64,000 nucleotides of DNA. Source: Brevundimonas sp. Lineage in GTDB: Bacteria > Pseudomonadota > Alphaproteobacteria > Caulobacterales > Caulobacteraceae. Positions 50,274 to 58,949 of the stretch are shown one piece after another. Under the pieces are notes generated by a model that was not told the origin of the DNA, did not search any database, and saw only the letters and a program-made list of their open reading frames with translations. Location of the stretch: contig JACVCC010000004.1 in NCBI GenBank assembly GCA_016742215.1, positions 1-64,000 on the forward strand, in the 5' to 3' direction. The first letter of the stretch is position 1. The number at the start of each line of letters is the position of its first letter. The position numbers and the translations under genes are program-made.

Positions 50274-52685
50274 ATGCGTATCTTCCAGACCCTCCTCGCG
50301 GGCGCCGCTGCGGCCGCTCTCGCCCTGCCCGCCGCCGCCCAGTCCGTGGCTCCGGGCGCGCCCGGCGATACGCCGACCTGGGTCAATGCCGCCAAGACCG
50401 GAGCCGGAGCCTCCTACGAAGCCTATGTCGACGGCCAGTATCGAGACGGCGGCCCGACTGGCGACGTCAGCCGCGTCTGGTTCTCCATCGCCGACGGCGT
50501 CCTGACCGAGACCATGTATGGCCTGATCCATCAGGCGCAGATCAGGCAGATGCGCTTCGCCGTGGTCACGGAGAGCGGCCTCTCCATCGAGGGAACCGAC
50601 ACCACCAGCCGCACCGAATATCTGCACGTCGATGCGCAGGGCCGCCCCCTGTCGCCGGCCTATCGGGTCGTCACGACGGACCGGCAAGGCCGCTATGAGC
50701 TCGAGAAGCGAATCCATACTGATCCGGACAACCAGAGCCTTGTCGTGCGTGTCACGATCAAGGCGCTGACCGGCGAGGTTACGCCTTACCTGCTCCTTGA
50801 GCCGCACATGGCGAATACGGGCGTTGGCGATCGGGGCGATGTCTCGGATGACGTCCTGATCGACTATCCGCATTCGGGCGTCACCCACACCTATGGAACG
50901 CTTCGGGCCTCGGAAGGCGATGTTCATCTCGCCTTGCTGGGCGACCAGCCCTTCACTTCGAAAAGCGTCGGTTTCGTCGGAGCATCCGATGGGCTGACCG
51001 ACCTCGCCGACGGTCGGCTCGACAACACCTATGCCACGACCGGCGACGCGACCGGCAACATCATGCTGACAGGAGCGCTGCCTGCCGTCTCTGCCGGCGA
51101 AACCCTGTCGCGCGACTTCGTCATCGGCTTCGGATCGACGTCGGGCGAAGCAGCCGGCGAGGCCATCAGCACCTTCGGCGCCGGCCTCGACGAGGTTCTG
51201 GCCCGCTTCAACGGCGAGGGTGATCGCGTCGGCTGGGAGGACTACATCGCCTCGCTCGACCAGTTGCCGCGTCTGGCGGAGCAGTCGACCGACGGCGGCA
51301 GGCTGGCCTACGCCTCGGCCCTGATGCTGAAGGTGCAGGAGGATCGCACCCACGCCGGCGCCCTGATCGCCTCGCTGTCGAACCCGTGGGGCGACACGGT
51401 GGACGCGACCAACAGCTCGACCGGATACAAGGCCGTCTGGCCGCGCGACTTCTATCAGGTAGCCATGGCCATGCTGGCGCTCGGCGACACCGGGACCCCG
51501 CTGGCCGCCTTCCGCTATCTGCCGCAGGTACAGGTCAATGCGCAGACGCCGGGCAACAGCGGCGCCACCGGCTGGTTCCTGCAGAAGACCCACGTCGATG
51601 GCGAGATCGAATGGGTCGGGGTCCAGCTGGACCAGACCGCCATGCCGATCATGCTGGGCTGGAAGCTGTGGAAGGCCGGGCTTGTCTCCGACGCCGAGAT
51701 GAGCCGGATGTACGGCCAGATGATCAGGCCGGCCGCCGACTTCCTGGTCGAGGGCGGCACGGTCGGCCTGCTGTGGAATGATCGCCAGGTCACCCCGCCC
51801 TGGACCCAGCAGGAGCGCTGGGAGGAGCAGGAAGGCCATTCGCCCTCCACCACCGCCGCCGTGATCGCCGGTCTGGTGACCGCGGCAGACATCGCCCGAG
51901 CCTCGGGTGACGAGGCCTCGAGCGCCCGCTACCTCGCCGCCGCCGACGACTATGAGTCGAATGTCGAGGCGCGGATGTTCACGACCAGCGGCGAATGGGG
52001 CGACGGCCGCTATTTCGTCCGCATCACCCGCAACGACAATCCGAACGACAAGGCGCCGATCGGCGAGAACAACGGCCAGCCGGCCATGCCCGAGGATCGC
52101 ATCGTCGATGGCGGCTTCCTCGAGCTGGTCCGCTACGGCATCCGTTCTGCGACGGCAGACTCCATCGTCGCCAGCCTGCCGGAGTACGACGACCAGACGC
52201 GCGAGGATCGCTTCCGCGTGCGCTACGACGTCAACGGCGTCCCGGCCTTCCGCCGCTATGGCAATGACGGCTATGGCGAACAGGCCGATACCGGCGGCAA
52301 CTATGGCGTCGGCGGCGAGATGCACGCCGGCCAGCGCGGCCGCCTGTGGCCCTTCTTCACCGGCGAACGCGGCCACTACGAACTGGCCGCCCTGATGGCC
52401 ATGCCGTCGGCCGACGCCGGCTGGATGACCAGCCAGGTCGACGGCATTCGCCAGACGTATGTGCGGGGCATGGAGTCCTTCGCCAACGGCGGGCTTCTGC
52501 TGCCGGAACAGGCGTGGGACGGCGTCGGCGACGACACCGCCCATGACTACCGACTGGGTCAGGGCACCAACTCGGCGACGCCTCTCGCCTGGACCCATGC
52601 GGAGTATCTGAAGCTGCTGCGTTCGCTGGCCGACCGCGCGGTGTGGGATCGCTACGCGCCGGTCGAGGAACGGTACGCACGCTGA
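50274..52685 (+). CDS. GH15 glucoamylase (glucodextranase-like)
   Basis: An 803-residue secreted enzyme. Signal peptide LLAGAAAAALALPAAAQ; an N-terminal beta-sandwich domain to about residue 300; then the (alpha/alpha)6 barrel of GH15. WVGVQLDQTAMPIMLGWKLW lies near residue 445. The general acid is in QERWEEQEGHSPST near 510, and the general base is in LLPEQAWDG near 742. It releases glucose from the non-reducing ends of starch fragments, probably in the periplasm or outside. GAGG lies eight bases before the ATG, 11 bases after the esterase stop, so it closes the GH97-transporter-esterase operon. Confidence 0.9.
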   Translation: MRIFQTLLAGAAAAALALPAAAQSVAPGAPGDTPTWVNAAKTGAGASYEAYVDGQYRDGGPTGDVSRVWFSIADGVLTETMYGLIHQAQIRQMRFAVVTESGLSIEGTDTTSRTEYLHVDAQGRPLSPAYRVVTTDRQGRYELEKRIHTDPDNQSLVVRVTIKALTGEVTPYLLLEPHMANTGVGDRGDVSDDVLIDYPHSGVTHTYGTLRASEGDVHLALLGDQPFTSKSVGFVGASDGLTDLADGRLDNTYATTGDATGNIMLTGALPAVSAGETLSRDFVIGFGSTSGEAAGEAISTFGAGLDEVLARFNGEGDRVGWEDYIASLDQLPRLAEQSTDGGRLAYASALMLKVQEDRTHAGALIASLSNPWGDTVDATNSSTGYKAVWPRDFYQVAMAMLALGDTGTPLAAFRYLPQVQVNAQTPGNSGATGWFLQKTHVDGEIEWVGVQLDQTAMPIMLGWKLWKAGLVSDAEMSRMYGQMIRPAADFLVEGGTVGLLWNDRQVTPPWTQQERWEEQEGHSPSTTAAVIAGLVTAADIARASGDEASSARYLAAADDYESNVEARMFTTSGEWGDGRYFVRITRNDNPNDKAPIGENNGQPAMPEDRIVDGGFLELVRYGIRSATADSIVASLPEYDDQTREDRFRVRYDVNGVPAFRRYGNDGYGEQADTGGNYGVGGEMHAGQRGRLWPFFTGERGHYELAALMAMPSADAGWMTSQVDGIRQTYVRGMESFANGGLLLPEQAWDGVGDDTAHDYRLGQGTNSATPLAWTHAEYLKLLRSLADRAVWDRYAPVEERYAR

Positions 52686-52723
52686 CGCTGGCGTCGCACC
52701 GCCGCCGGAGCTAACGAGGACGG

Positions 52724-53743
52724 ATGACATCCGGACCCGTCCTCGTCACCGGCTCGGCCGGCTTCATCGGCTTTCACACCGCGCGCCGGCTGCTGGCGCG
52801 GGGTGAGACCGTCATCGGCGTCGACAATCTGAACAGCTACTATGATCCGGCCCTGAAACAGGCCCGGCTGGACCAGTTGTCGACCGAGCCGAACTATATC
52901 CATCACACGCTGGACCTGGCCGACCGCGAGGGCATGGCCGCCCTGTTCGCGAAGCATCAGCCGCGCCGCATCGTCCACCTCGGGGCGCAGGCGGGCATCC
53001 GCTACAGCGTCGAGAACCCCGAGAGCTATGTCGACAGCAATGTCGTCGGCTTCCTGACCGTGCTGGAAGGCGCACGGGCAGTGCAGGCCGAGCATCTGGT
53101 GTTCGCCTCCACCAGCTCGGTCTTCGGCGCCTCGGCCGCCCTGCCCTTCTCGGTGCAGCAGGGCGTGGCACATCCGCTGAACGTCTATGCCGCGACCAAG
53201 ATCGCCAACGAGGCGATGGCCCACTCCTACGCCTACATCTTCGGCATCCCCTCGACCGGCGTCCGGTTCTTCACCGTCTATGGCCCGTGGGGCCGACCGG
53301 ACATGGCGCTGTTCAAATTCACCCGCGCGATCCTCGAGGGACGTCCGATTGACGTCTATGGCGAGGGCCGGATGGAGCGGGACTTCACCTATGTCGACGA
53401 CATCGTCGACGGGGTGGTCGCGGCGCTGGATGACGTGCCGGGCAAGGACGCGTCCTGGCGTGCCGAGGCCCCCGGCCAGGCCACCAGCGGCGTCGCGCCC
53501 TGGCGTCTGCTGAACCTCGGCGCCGGCCGCCGCGAACTGCTGTCGCGCTACATCTCGGTGCTGGAAGAGGCCATCGGGAAGAAGGCCGTCCTCAACGTCA
53601 TGCCGACGCAGGAGGGCGAGATGACCCGCACCGAGGCCGACGTCACCGAGACCCGCGCCGCCATTGGCTACGATCCCAAGACGCCCATCGACATCGGGGT
53701 GCGCAAGTTCGTCGACTGGTACCGCGAATTCTACAAGGTTTGA
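52724..53743 (+). CDS. UDP-glucuronate 4-epimerase
   Basis: A 339-residue SDR epimerase. VLVTGSAGFIGFHTARRLL opens the NAD-binding fold; VIGVDNLNSYYDPALKQARL near residue 30 is characteristic of LpsL/GAE-type UDP-glucuronate 4-epimerases; the active-site Tyr-Lys lies in NVYAATKIANEAMAHSYA near 152, and FFTVYGPWGRPDMALFKF follows near 184. It makes UDP-galacturonate in the cytoplasm. It lies 38 bases behind the glucoamylase but belongs functionally with the polysaccharide genes; the ugd fragment at the left edge supplies its substrate. Confidence 0.85.
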   Translation: MTSGPVLVTGSAGFIGFHTARRLLARGETVIGVDNLNSYYDPALKQARLDQLSTEPNYIHHTLDLADREGMAALFAKHQPRRIVHLGAQAGIRYSVENPESYVDSNVVGFLTVLEGARAVQAEHLVFASTSSVFGASAALPFSVQQGVAHPLNVYAATKIANEAMAHSYAYIFGIPSTGVRFFTVYGPWGRPDMALFKFTRAILEGRPIDVYGEGRMERDFTYVDDIVDGVVAALDDVPGKDASWRAEAPGQATSGVAPWRLLNLGAGRRELLSRYISVLEEAIGKKAVLNVMPTQEGEMTRTEADVTETRAAIGYDPKTPIDIGVRKFVDWYREFYKV

Positions 53744-53761
53744 CGCGCCTGCGAGAGCGCG

Positions 53762-53805
53762 CGGCAAGTCCTTGCCGATCACGCTCACCTGAACGCTGAT
53801 CAGCG
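53762..53805. repeat. Two perfect palindromes upstream of amt
   Basis: CGGCAAG/CTTGCCG (53762-53777, two-base centre) and CGCTGATCAGCG (53794-53805) lie in the 191-base gap between the epimerase and amt. The first could be a terminator stem without a T-run; the second suits a dimeric regulator. No sigma-54 GG-GC promoter is obvious here. Confidence 0.4.
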
Positions 53806-53934
53806 CAGCGCCACAGGATTTTATTGCGCCGCACACGAAATGAATTGCCTGCCGCGGCGCGATAGTCTCCTATCCCTGTCCGCGGGTCGAACGCGGGTTC
53901 GGGCCGAGTCCTCCTCCCCGGAACCGGTCATCCC

Positions 53935-55254
53935 ATGCGGCGCATCCTCCTATCTCTCGGCATTCTTTCGGGCGCGCTTCTCGCTGCGCCGGCTCTGGCG
54001 GCCGCGCCCGCTGCGCCCCTGCTGGCGCACCAGACGACGCTGGCGCTGAACGAGGCGTCCAGCAGCTGGATCCTGACCTCGACGGCCCTGGTGCTGCTGA
54101 TGACCCTGCCGGGCCTCGCGCTGTTCTACGGCGGCATGGTCCGCAAGAAGAACGTCATCGCCACCATCGCCCATTCGACCGCCGCGCTGGCGATCGTCAC
54201 CGTCCTCTGGTTCGTCGTCGGCTACAGCCTGTCGTTCGGGACGAGCGGCGAGGCGACCAACGGCTTCATCGGCGGATTGCAGGCCGCCTTCCTGAACGGC
54301 CTGACCCCGACGACGGCGCACAGCCTGACGCCTGGCCTGCCCGAATTCCTGTGGGTCGCCTACCAGCTGACCTTCGCCATCATCACTCCGGCCCTGATCG
54401 CCGGCGCCTTCGCCGAGCGGATCAAATTCTCGGCCTCCATCCTGTTCTTCGCCCTGTGGCATCTGATCGTCTATGTGCCGATCTGCCATCAGGTCTGGGG
54501 CGGCGGCTGGATGGGCTCGCACGGCGTACTCGACTTCGCCGGCGGCGCGGTGGTGCACGTCAATGCGGGCGTCGCCGGGCTGGTGGCCTGTCTGGTTCTG
54601 GGGCCGCGTCAGGGCTTCGGTCGGGACAACATGGCCCCGCACAACCTCGCCTTCACCGCCATCGGCACCGGCCTGCTGTTCGTCGGCTGGCTGGGCTTCA
54701 ACGCCGGCTCGGCCTGGGCCGCCGACGGCATCGCCGCCGTGGCCGCACTGAACACCATCGTCGCCGCCGCGGCCGCCGCCATCAGCTGGACCGCCGTTGA
54801 GTGGATCGACCACAAGCGCCCGACCCTGTTGGGCCTGCTGTCGGGCATCGTCGCCGGTCTGGTCGGCGTGACCCCGGCGGCCGGTTTCGTGGATCCGAAG
54901 GGCGCCTTCTTCATCGGCCTGCTGTGCGGCCCGGCCTGCTACGCCGGCGCGGTCTGGCTGAAGCGTGCGCTGAAGTACGACGACAGCCTGGACGCCTTCG
55001 GGGTGCACGGCGTCGGCGGCATCGTCGGCGCGATCCTGACCGGGGTCTTCGCCACCACCACGATCAACGCGGCGGGCGAGAACGCCAGTGTCGTGAACCA
55101 GATCATCGGCCTGCTGGCCGTCATGGCCTGGTCGGCCATCGGCACCTTCGTGATCCTGATGATCTGCAAATTCACCGTCGGCCTTCGCGTTACCAGGGAG
55201 TCGGAGATCGAAGGGCTGGACTACACCCAGCACGGCGAGACCATCCACCAGTAG
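53935..55254 (+). CDS. amt: Ammonium transporter Amt
   Basis: A 439-residue protein: a cleavable signal peptide (about residues 1-22, SGALLAAPALAAAP), then eleven membrane helices. Signatures are PGLALFYGGMVRKKN near residue 58 and the twin pore histidines in DFAGGAVVHVNAGVAGL near 205 and DAFGVHGVGGIVGAILTG near 355. It conducts ammonium across the inner membrane. No glnK/glnB gene is adjacent, unlike the usual glnK-amtB pair, so its PII partner must be elsewhere. The C-terminal tail RESEIEGLDYTQHGE is the part that contacts PII in other Amt proteins and is intact. Confidence 0.92.
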   Translation: MRRILLSLGILSGALLAAPALAAAPAAPLLAHQTTLALNEASSSWILTSTALVLLMTLPGLALFYGGMVRKKNVIATIAHSTAALAIVTVLWFVVGYSLSFGTSGEATNGFIGGLQAAFLNGLTPTTAHSLTPGLPEFLWVAYQLTFAIITPALIAGAFAERIKFSASILFFALWHLIVYVPICHQVWGGGWMGSHGVLDFAGGAVVHVNAGVAGLVACLVLGPRQGFGRDNMAPHNLAFTAIGTGLLFVGWLGFNAGSAWAADGIAAVAALNTIVAAAAAAISWTAVEWIDHKRPTLLGLLSGIVAGLVGVTPAAGFVDPKGAFFIGLLCGPACYAGAVWLKRALKYDDSLDAFGVHGVGGIVGAILTGVFATTTINAAGENASVVNQIIGLLAVMAWSAIGTFVILMICKFTVGLRVTRESEIEGLDYTQHGETIHQ

Positions 55255-55316
55255 GCGCGCGCCGCTCCGGTTCGGCCGACCTTCACCGGGACGGTCGAAC
55301 CGGCTATCTGCACCGG

Positions 55317-56336
55317 ATGAAGTCCGCCCCCCTTCCCGATGCCGGCGCCAACTGGGTCGATCGGCATGCGCCGGAAAGTCTCAAGCCCTGGCTGAAGCTG
55401 GGGCGCTTCGACCGGCCGATCGGCATCTGGCTGCTGCTGATCCCGGGCTGGCAGGGGATCGCGCTGGCGACGGGCGCGCAGGGGCTGACGCCGGACCTGC
55501 GCACCCTGTGGCTGGTCGTCGGCTTCGCCATCGGCGCCTGCCTGATGCGCGCCGCCGGCTGCGCCTTCAACGACATCGTCGACCGCGACATCGACCGTAA
55601 AGTGGCCCGCACCGCGGCCCGCCCGGTCGCCTCCGGCCGCATCAGCCGCAAGCAGGCGCTGATCTATGCCGCCGCCTGTAGCCTGATCAGCTTCCTGATC
55701 CTGCTGACGCTGGGTCGCACCGCCATCGGCCTGGGCATCCTCTCTCTGGTGCTGGTCGCCATCTACCCCTTCATGAAGCGGATCACCTGGTGGCCGCAGG
55801 CGTGGCTGGGCCTGACCTTCAACTGGGGCGCCCTGATGGGTTTCGCCGCGGTGATTCCCGCAACCGCATTCGTGACGCTTCAACATACGTTTGCCGCCGA
55901 CGCGTCAGGCGCGCCGACCATGACCCGGACGCTCGGGCTGGACATCGACGTCTGGCTGCCCGCCTTCCTGCTTTATCTCGGCGGCCTGTTCTGGACCCTC
56001 GGCTACGACACCATCTACGCCCTGCAGGACATCGAGGATGACGCCATGGTCGGGGTGAAATCCTCCGCCCGACGGCTGGGCGCCAACGTCCGCCTTGGCG
56101 TCGGCCTCTTCTATCTGATCGCGATCGCATTCGCGGCCGGCGCGGGAATCGCCGCCGGCCTGGGTGTTCTGTTCTATGTCGGCCTGACGCTCTACGCCCT
56201 GCACCTGTCGTGGCAGACGCGCCGCGTCAGGAAGGGCGATGGCGCGATGGCGCTGCGTCTGTTCAAATCGAACCGTGAGGCGGGCCTCATCCTGCTTCTC
56301 GCCATCATTCTCGGCACGGTGCAGCTACCGTTGTGA
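55317..56336 (+). CDS. ubiA: 4-hydroxybenzoate polyprenyltransferase
   Basis: A 339-residue membrane prenyltransferase with about eight helices. The first Asp-rich motif is CAFNDIVDRDIDRKVART near residue 82 and the second is YALQDIEDDAMVGVKSSARRLG near 237, the magnesium-diphosphate sites of UbiA. It attaches the polyprenyl tail to 4-hydroxybenzoate in ubiquinone synthesis at the inner membrane. ATG 55317 is chosen because the protein start PKLGRFDRPIGIWLL-type region follows normally; the longer open frame runs antisense-like through amt. The ribosome site before it is weak. The stop is followed closely by the lipoprotein gene. Confidence 0.92.
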   Translation: MKSAPLPDAGANWVDRHAPESLKPWLKLGRFDRPIGIWLLLIPGWQGIALATGAQGLTPDLRTLWLVVGFAIGACLMRAAGCAFNDIVDRDIDRKVARTAARPVASGRISRKQALIYAAACSLISFLILLTLGRTAIGLGILSLVLVAIYPFMKRITWWPQAWLGLTFNWGALMGFAAVIPATAFVTLQHTFAADASGAPTMTRTLGLDIDVWLPAFLLYLGGLFWTLGYDTIYALQDIEDDAMVGVKSSARRLGANVRLGVGLFYLIAIAFAAGAGIAAGLGVLFYVGLTLYALHLSWQTRRVRKGDGAMALRLFKSNREAGLILLLAIILGTVQLPL

Positions 56337-56347
56337 AGGAGACCTGC

Positions 56348-57214
56348 ATGATCCCGCAAACCGGCATGACCCGCGCCCTGCTGATCGCCGCCGCCGTCGG
56401 CGCGACGCTCGCGGCCTGCAATCGCGATCAGGACAGGCAAGCGCCGGCTGCCGCCAATGCCGGTCAGCCCGCGGCCGCGGTGACCACCGCCGAGGCGGCC
56501 GCGCCGATGGCCTATGAGACGAAAACCCCCTTCGCCAACGTCAGCCTCACCCTGCCGGTCGCGATCAAGAGCCAGGGCGATCTGCACGCGGCCCTCTATG
56601 CCGAGGAAGTGCGCAAGCTGCGCCAGTTCGTCGAGGGCGCCCAGGCGGACCGGACGGAAGCCGGCGGTGATGCCGGCCTGCCGCCGTTCGAGAATGCGGT
56701 GACGATCACCGGCGCCGCGGAGACCGGCAAGCTGCTGAGCCTGAAGCGCGTGGCCTTCGACTATTCCGGCGGCGCCCACCCCAACACCCTGACCAGCGGC
56801 ATCCTGTGGGACAAGGCGCTGAAGCGTCGGATCGGCTTCTCCGACCTGTTCAAGCGCGGGGCGGACACCTCTGTTCTGGATCAGGCCCTTTGCTCGGCGA
56901 TCAACACCGCCAAGCGCGCCCGCTCGCCGGGCTCGGCTGGACTGACGCTGGGCGGCGCGGGGGCCGACTGGTCCTGCCCGAAGGCCTCAGCGACCGAGTT
57001 CGTGCTGACGCCGGGCGATCAGTCGGGCAAGGCCGCGGGCCTCACCTTCCTGATCGGTCCCTATCAGGTCGGCCCCTATTCGGACGGCGCCTATGAGATC
57101 GCCATTCCGGCCTCGGCCTTCCGGTCCCTGCTGTCCACGCCATACATCGGCGAGTTCGGCGGCAACCTGGCCAAGGCCGGGGACGTGACCCCGACGGCGA
57201 CGCCCGCGATCTAG
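56348..57214 (+). CDS. DUF3298/DUF4163-type lipoprotein
   Basis: A 288-residue lipoprotein with lipobox LAAC near residue 22. ATG 56348 has a full AAGGAG six bases upstream, better than the GTG 15 bases earlier. The soluble part has VAFDYSGGAHPNTLTSGILW near residue 138 and GFSDLFKRG near 165, the pattern of the DUF4163/DUF3298 (RsiV-like) domain pair found in envelope and anti-sigma proteins. No sigma factor lies nearby, so an RsiV role is not supported. It begins 11 bases after ubiA, and its TAG shares a CTAG with the stop of the convergent hydrolase gene. Confidence 0.75.
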   Translation: MIPQTGMTRALLIAAAVGATLAACNRDQDRQAPAAANAGQPAAAVTTAEAAAPMAYETKTPFANVSLTLPVAIKSQGDLHAALYAEEVRKLRQFVEGAQADRTEAGGDAGLPPFENAVTITGAAETGKLLSLKRVAFDYSGGAHPNTLTSGILWDKALKRRIGFSDLFKRGADTSVLDQALCSAINTAKRARSPGSAGLTLGGAGADWSCPKASATEFVLTPGDQSGKAAGLTFLIGPYQVGPYSDGAYEIAIPASAFRSLLSTPYIGEFGGNLAKAGDVTPTATPAI

Positions 57215-58173
57215 TCCGCGAGGAACTGGTCAACGATCTGCGCGAACCGCTGCGGCTGGTCCGCCATGATGAAATGGCGGCTGTCGTCAACGCGGATCAG
57301 GCGGACGTTCGGAGCCCCCGCATACTCCCGGGTCCACATGGCGTCGGCCATGGCCGCCGGCGCGCCACCGTTGGCATCCGAGGCATAGGGCGCCCAGACC
57401 GGCACGCGCAGTCCGGCCAGTCCGGGACGCGCATCGGTGGTCATGACCTCGCTGATTGCAATGGCCATGGCGCGACGATCGCCGGCCAGGCTCCACTCGA
57501 CCATCAGACGCTGGGTCTCCGGGTCGCGCGACAGGCCGGGCGCGCCCTGGGCCTGCGAAACGCGGAAAGCGTCTTCGCCGGCCGCCAGCATCCCGGCCGC
57601 CGCCTGATCGGCGAACGGACGCGCCGTCTCGACGGTGACCTGCGGCCCGAACAGGGCGCTGAAGAAGGGCAGGCTATCGACGGTCATGGCCTTGCTGATC
57701 GCCTCCGGATGCTGCTGGGCGATCAACAGGGCGGTCAGACCGCCCATGGAGTGGCCGATCACGGCCGGGGCTTGCAGGCCTTGGTCGGTGATGTAGCGGA
57801 CGATCTCGTCCACCGCCGGCTGCAGGACCGGACCTTCGCCATGCGTCCAGGCTTCACCGGCGAAGCCCGCCAGCTGTACCAGATGCACCCGGTGCGTCGC
57901 CTTCAGCCGATCGGCCTCGGCGCGCCAGACCTCGCGCGAGGAGGCATAGCCGGGGATGAGGATGACGTCCGGCCCCTGCCCGACGACCTCGACCGACAGG
58001 CGGCTGGAGGCGAAGGGCGCGGCGACCTGCATCGGCGCCGGCTCGGCCCAGGCTTGCACAGCGACGGCGAGGGAGGGCGTGCAGACCGCCAGACCGAGCA
58101 GGGCCGCTTGCCAGGTCTTCAGGGGACGACGGGCGCGCGGCATCGACCGCGCCTTGTTGAGGGCGTTGAACAT
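57211..58173 (-). CDS. Exported alpha/beta hydrolase
   Basis: A 320-residue hydrolase. An N-terminal signal region with basic residues (PRARRPLKTWQAALLGLAV) suggests export. The fold shows VILIPGYASSREVWRAEAD near residue 73, the nucleophile elbow in VIGHSMGGLTALLIAQ near 138, a probable acid Asp near 260 and the His in DDSRHFIMADQP near 300. The reaction is unknown; such proteins cleave esters or amides. It lies 38 bases downstream of the XRE regulator and membrane gene on the same strand, so the three probably form one operon. Stop codons overlap with the opposite lipoprotein gene in CTAG. Confidence 0.85.
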   Translation of the reverse strand: MFNALNKARSMPRARRPLKTWQAALLGLAVCTPSLAVAVQAWAEPAPMQVAAPFASSRLSVEVVGQGPDVILIPGYASSREVWRAEADRLKATHRVHLVQLAGFAGEAWTHGEGPVLQPAVDEIVRYITDQGLQAPAVIGHSMGGLTALLIAQQHPEAISKAMTVDSLPFFSALFGPQVTVETARPFADQAAAGMLAAGEDAFRVSQAQGAPGLSRDPETQRLMVEWSLAGDRRAMAIAISEVMTTDARPGLAGLRVPVWAPYASDANGGAPAAMADAMWTREYAGAPNVRLIRVDDSRHFIMADQPQRFAQIVDQFLAD

Positions 58174-58211
58174 CGGAGATTCCTTTTCTGGATTTGTCGG
58201 GTTGCGCGGCC

Positions 58212-58409
58212 TCAGCCGTGCGGGTTCTCGAAGACGTCTTCCACGGGCCGCTCGAACAGCACCGCGATCCTGTAGGCGAGATCGAGAGACGGATCGTGTT
58301 TCTCGGTCTCGAGGGCGTTCACGGCCTGCCGGGAGACACCCAGCGCCTGGCCGAGCTGCTCCTGGGTCCAGCCGCGCTCGACGCGCAGCAGCTTCAGTCT
58401 GTTGCGCAT
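58212..58409 (-). CDS. Small XRE-family transcriptional regulator
   Basis: A 65-residue protein that is almost only a helix-turn-helix: RNRLKLLRVERGWTQEQLGQ at residues 2-21 and LGVSRQAVNALETEKHDPSL near 23-42, then a short helix to PVEDVFENPHG. It belongs to the YozG/small Cro-CI type that often regulates a neighbouring membrane protein gene. Its ATG overlaps the stop of that membrane gene by one base, so they are co-translated. The two perfect inverted repeats at 58838-58883 upstream of the operon are the probable binding sites. Confidence 0.88.
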   Translation of the reverse strand: MRNRLKLLRVERGWTQEQLGQALGVSRQAVNALETEKHDPSLDLAYRIAVLFERPVEDVFENPHG

Positions 58410-58816
58410 CAGTTCGACCCCTTGATGAAAGGCGAAATCACGCCGAAGCAGGCCCAGAAGACCGGATAGATCAGCCAGCTCGGGATGTGCGGCGCGGCGG
58501 CGAAGGTCTCGGCGAAGCCCCAGAAGGTGGCCAGCGCCAGAGCCAGACCGGCGGCGACGATGAACTGTTTGGCCGTGACCGCACGGACGAACTCGTCGCT
58601 CTCGCGCATCAGGCTCAGCGTCGCCCAGATCTGGCCGATGATCGGCGCCGAGATGGCCGCCGCGAGCACCCAGCCGGCGGGCTTGCCGATGATGTCGTCG
58701 AAGGCGTCGGTCGTCATCATCGCGACGCACACCAGCACATAGGGGACCATGAAGGCCCAGGTGCGGATGACGTAGCGGCGGCCGGCGGGGGTACCGTTGT
58801 TCCAGGTCGACCACAT
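58409..58816 (-). CDS. Four-helix membrane protein paired with the XRE regulator
   Basis: A 135-residue protein with four hydrophobic helices (around residues 18-38, 48-68, 87-104 and 112-130) separated by short loops, one with FDDIIGKPAGW and one with MRESDEFVRAVTAKQ. Small multi-helix proteins encoded directly before YozG-like regulators are common, usually of unknown function. It begins the operon; the ATG is 22 bases from the nearer inverted repeat. I do not recognise a specific domain, and no catalytic motif is visible. A sensor or inhibitor role with the regulator is inference. Confidence 0.8.
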   Translation of the reverse strand: MWSTWNNGTPAGRRYVIRTWAFMVPYVLVCVAMMTTDAFDDIIGKPAGWVLAAAISAPIIGQIWATLSLMRESDEFVRAVTAKQFIVAAGLALALATFWGFAETFAAAPHIPSWLIYPVFWACFGVISPFIKGSN

Positions 58817-58837
58817 GACAACTTCTCCTGACTTGAT

Positions 58838-58855
58838 GTAAGGCTGACCTTACAC
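58838..58855. promoter_or_regulatory. Inverted repeat 1 upstream of the XRE operon
   Basis: TGTAAGG and CCTTACA are perfect 7-base arms around CTGA, 22 bases before the membrane protein ATG. Position and symmetry fit an operator for the small XRE regulator. Confidence 0.65.
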
Positions 58856-58866
58856 GATCAAAATGT

Positions 58867-58883
58867 CATGTCAACCTGACATG
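58867..58883. promoter_or_regulatory. Inverted repeat 2 upstream of the XRE operon
   Basis: CATGTCA and TGACATG are perfect 7-base arms around ACC. A partial third copy of the arm (GTCATGA) follows at 58886. It lies between the XRE operon and the desaturase gene and may control either. Confidence 0.65.
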
Positions 58884-58949
58884 AAGTCATGATCGCCTGA
58901 CACGGCTTCGATCTTTGCCAGGCTCCGGCGCGACGCCTATTCTCGCCCC

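Noticed and set aside
50103..52730. Minus-strand 875-codon frame opposite the glucoamylase
   Set aside because: The glucoamylase has all its GH15 motifs; the antisense frame has none.
56348..57214. RsiV anti-sigma factor
   Set aside because: DUF3298-like features are present, but it is a lipoprotein without a cytoplasmic anti-sigma part and there is no sigma factor gene nearby.
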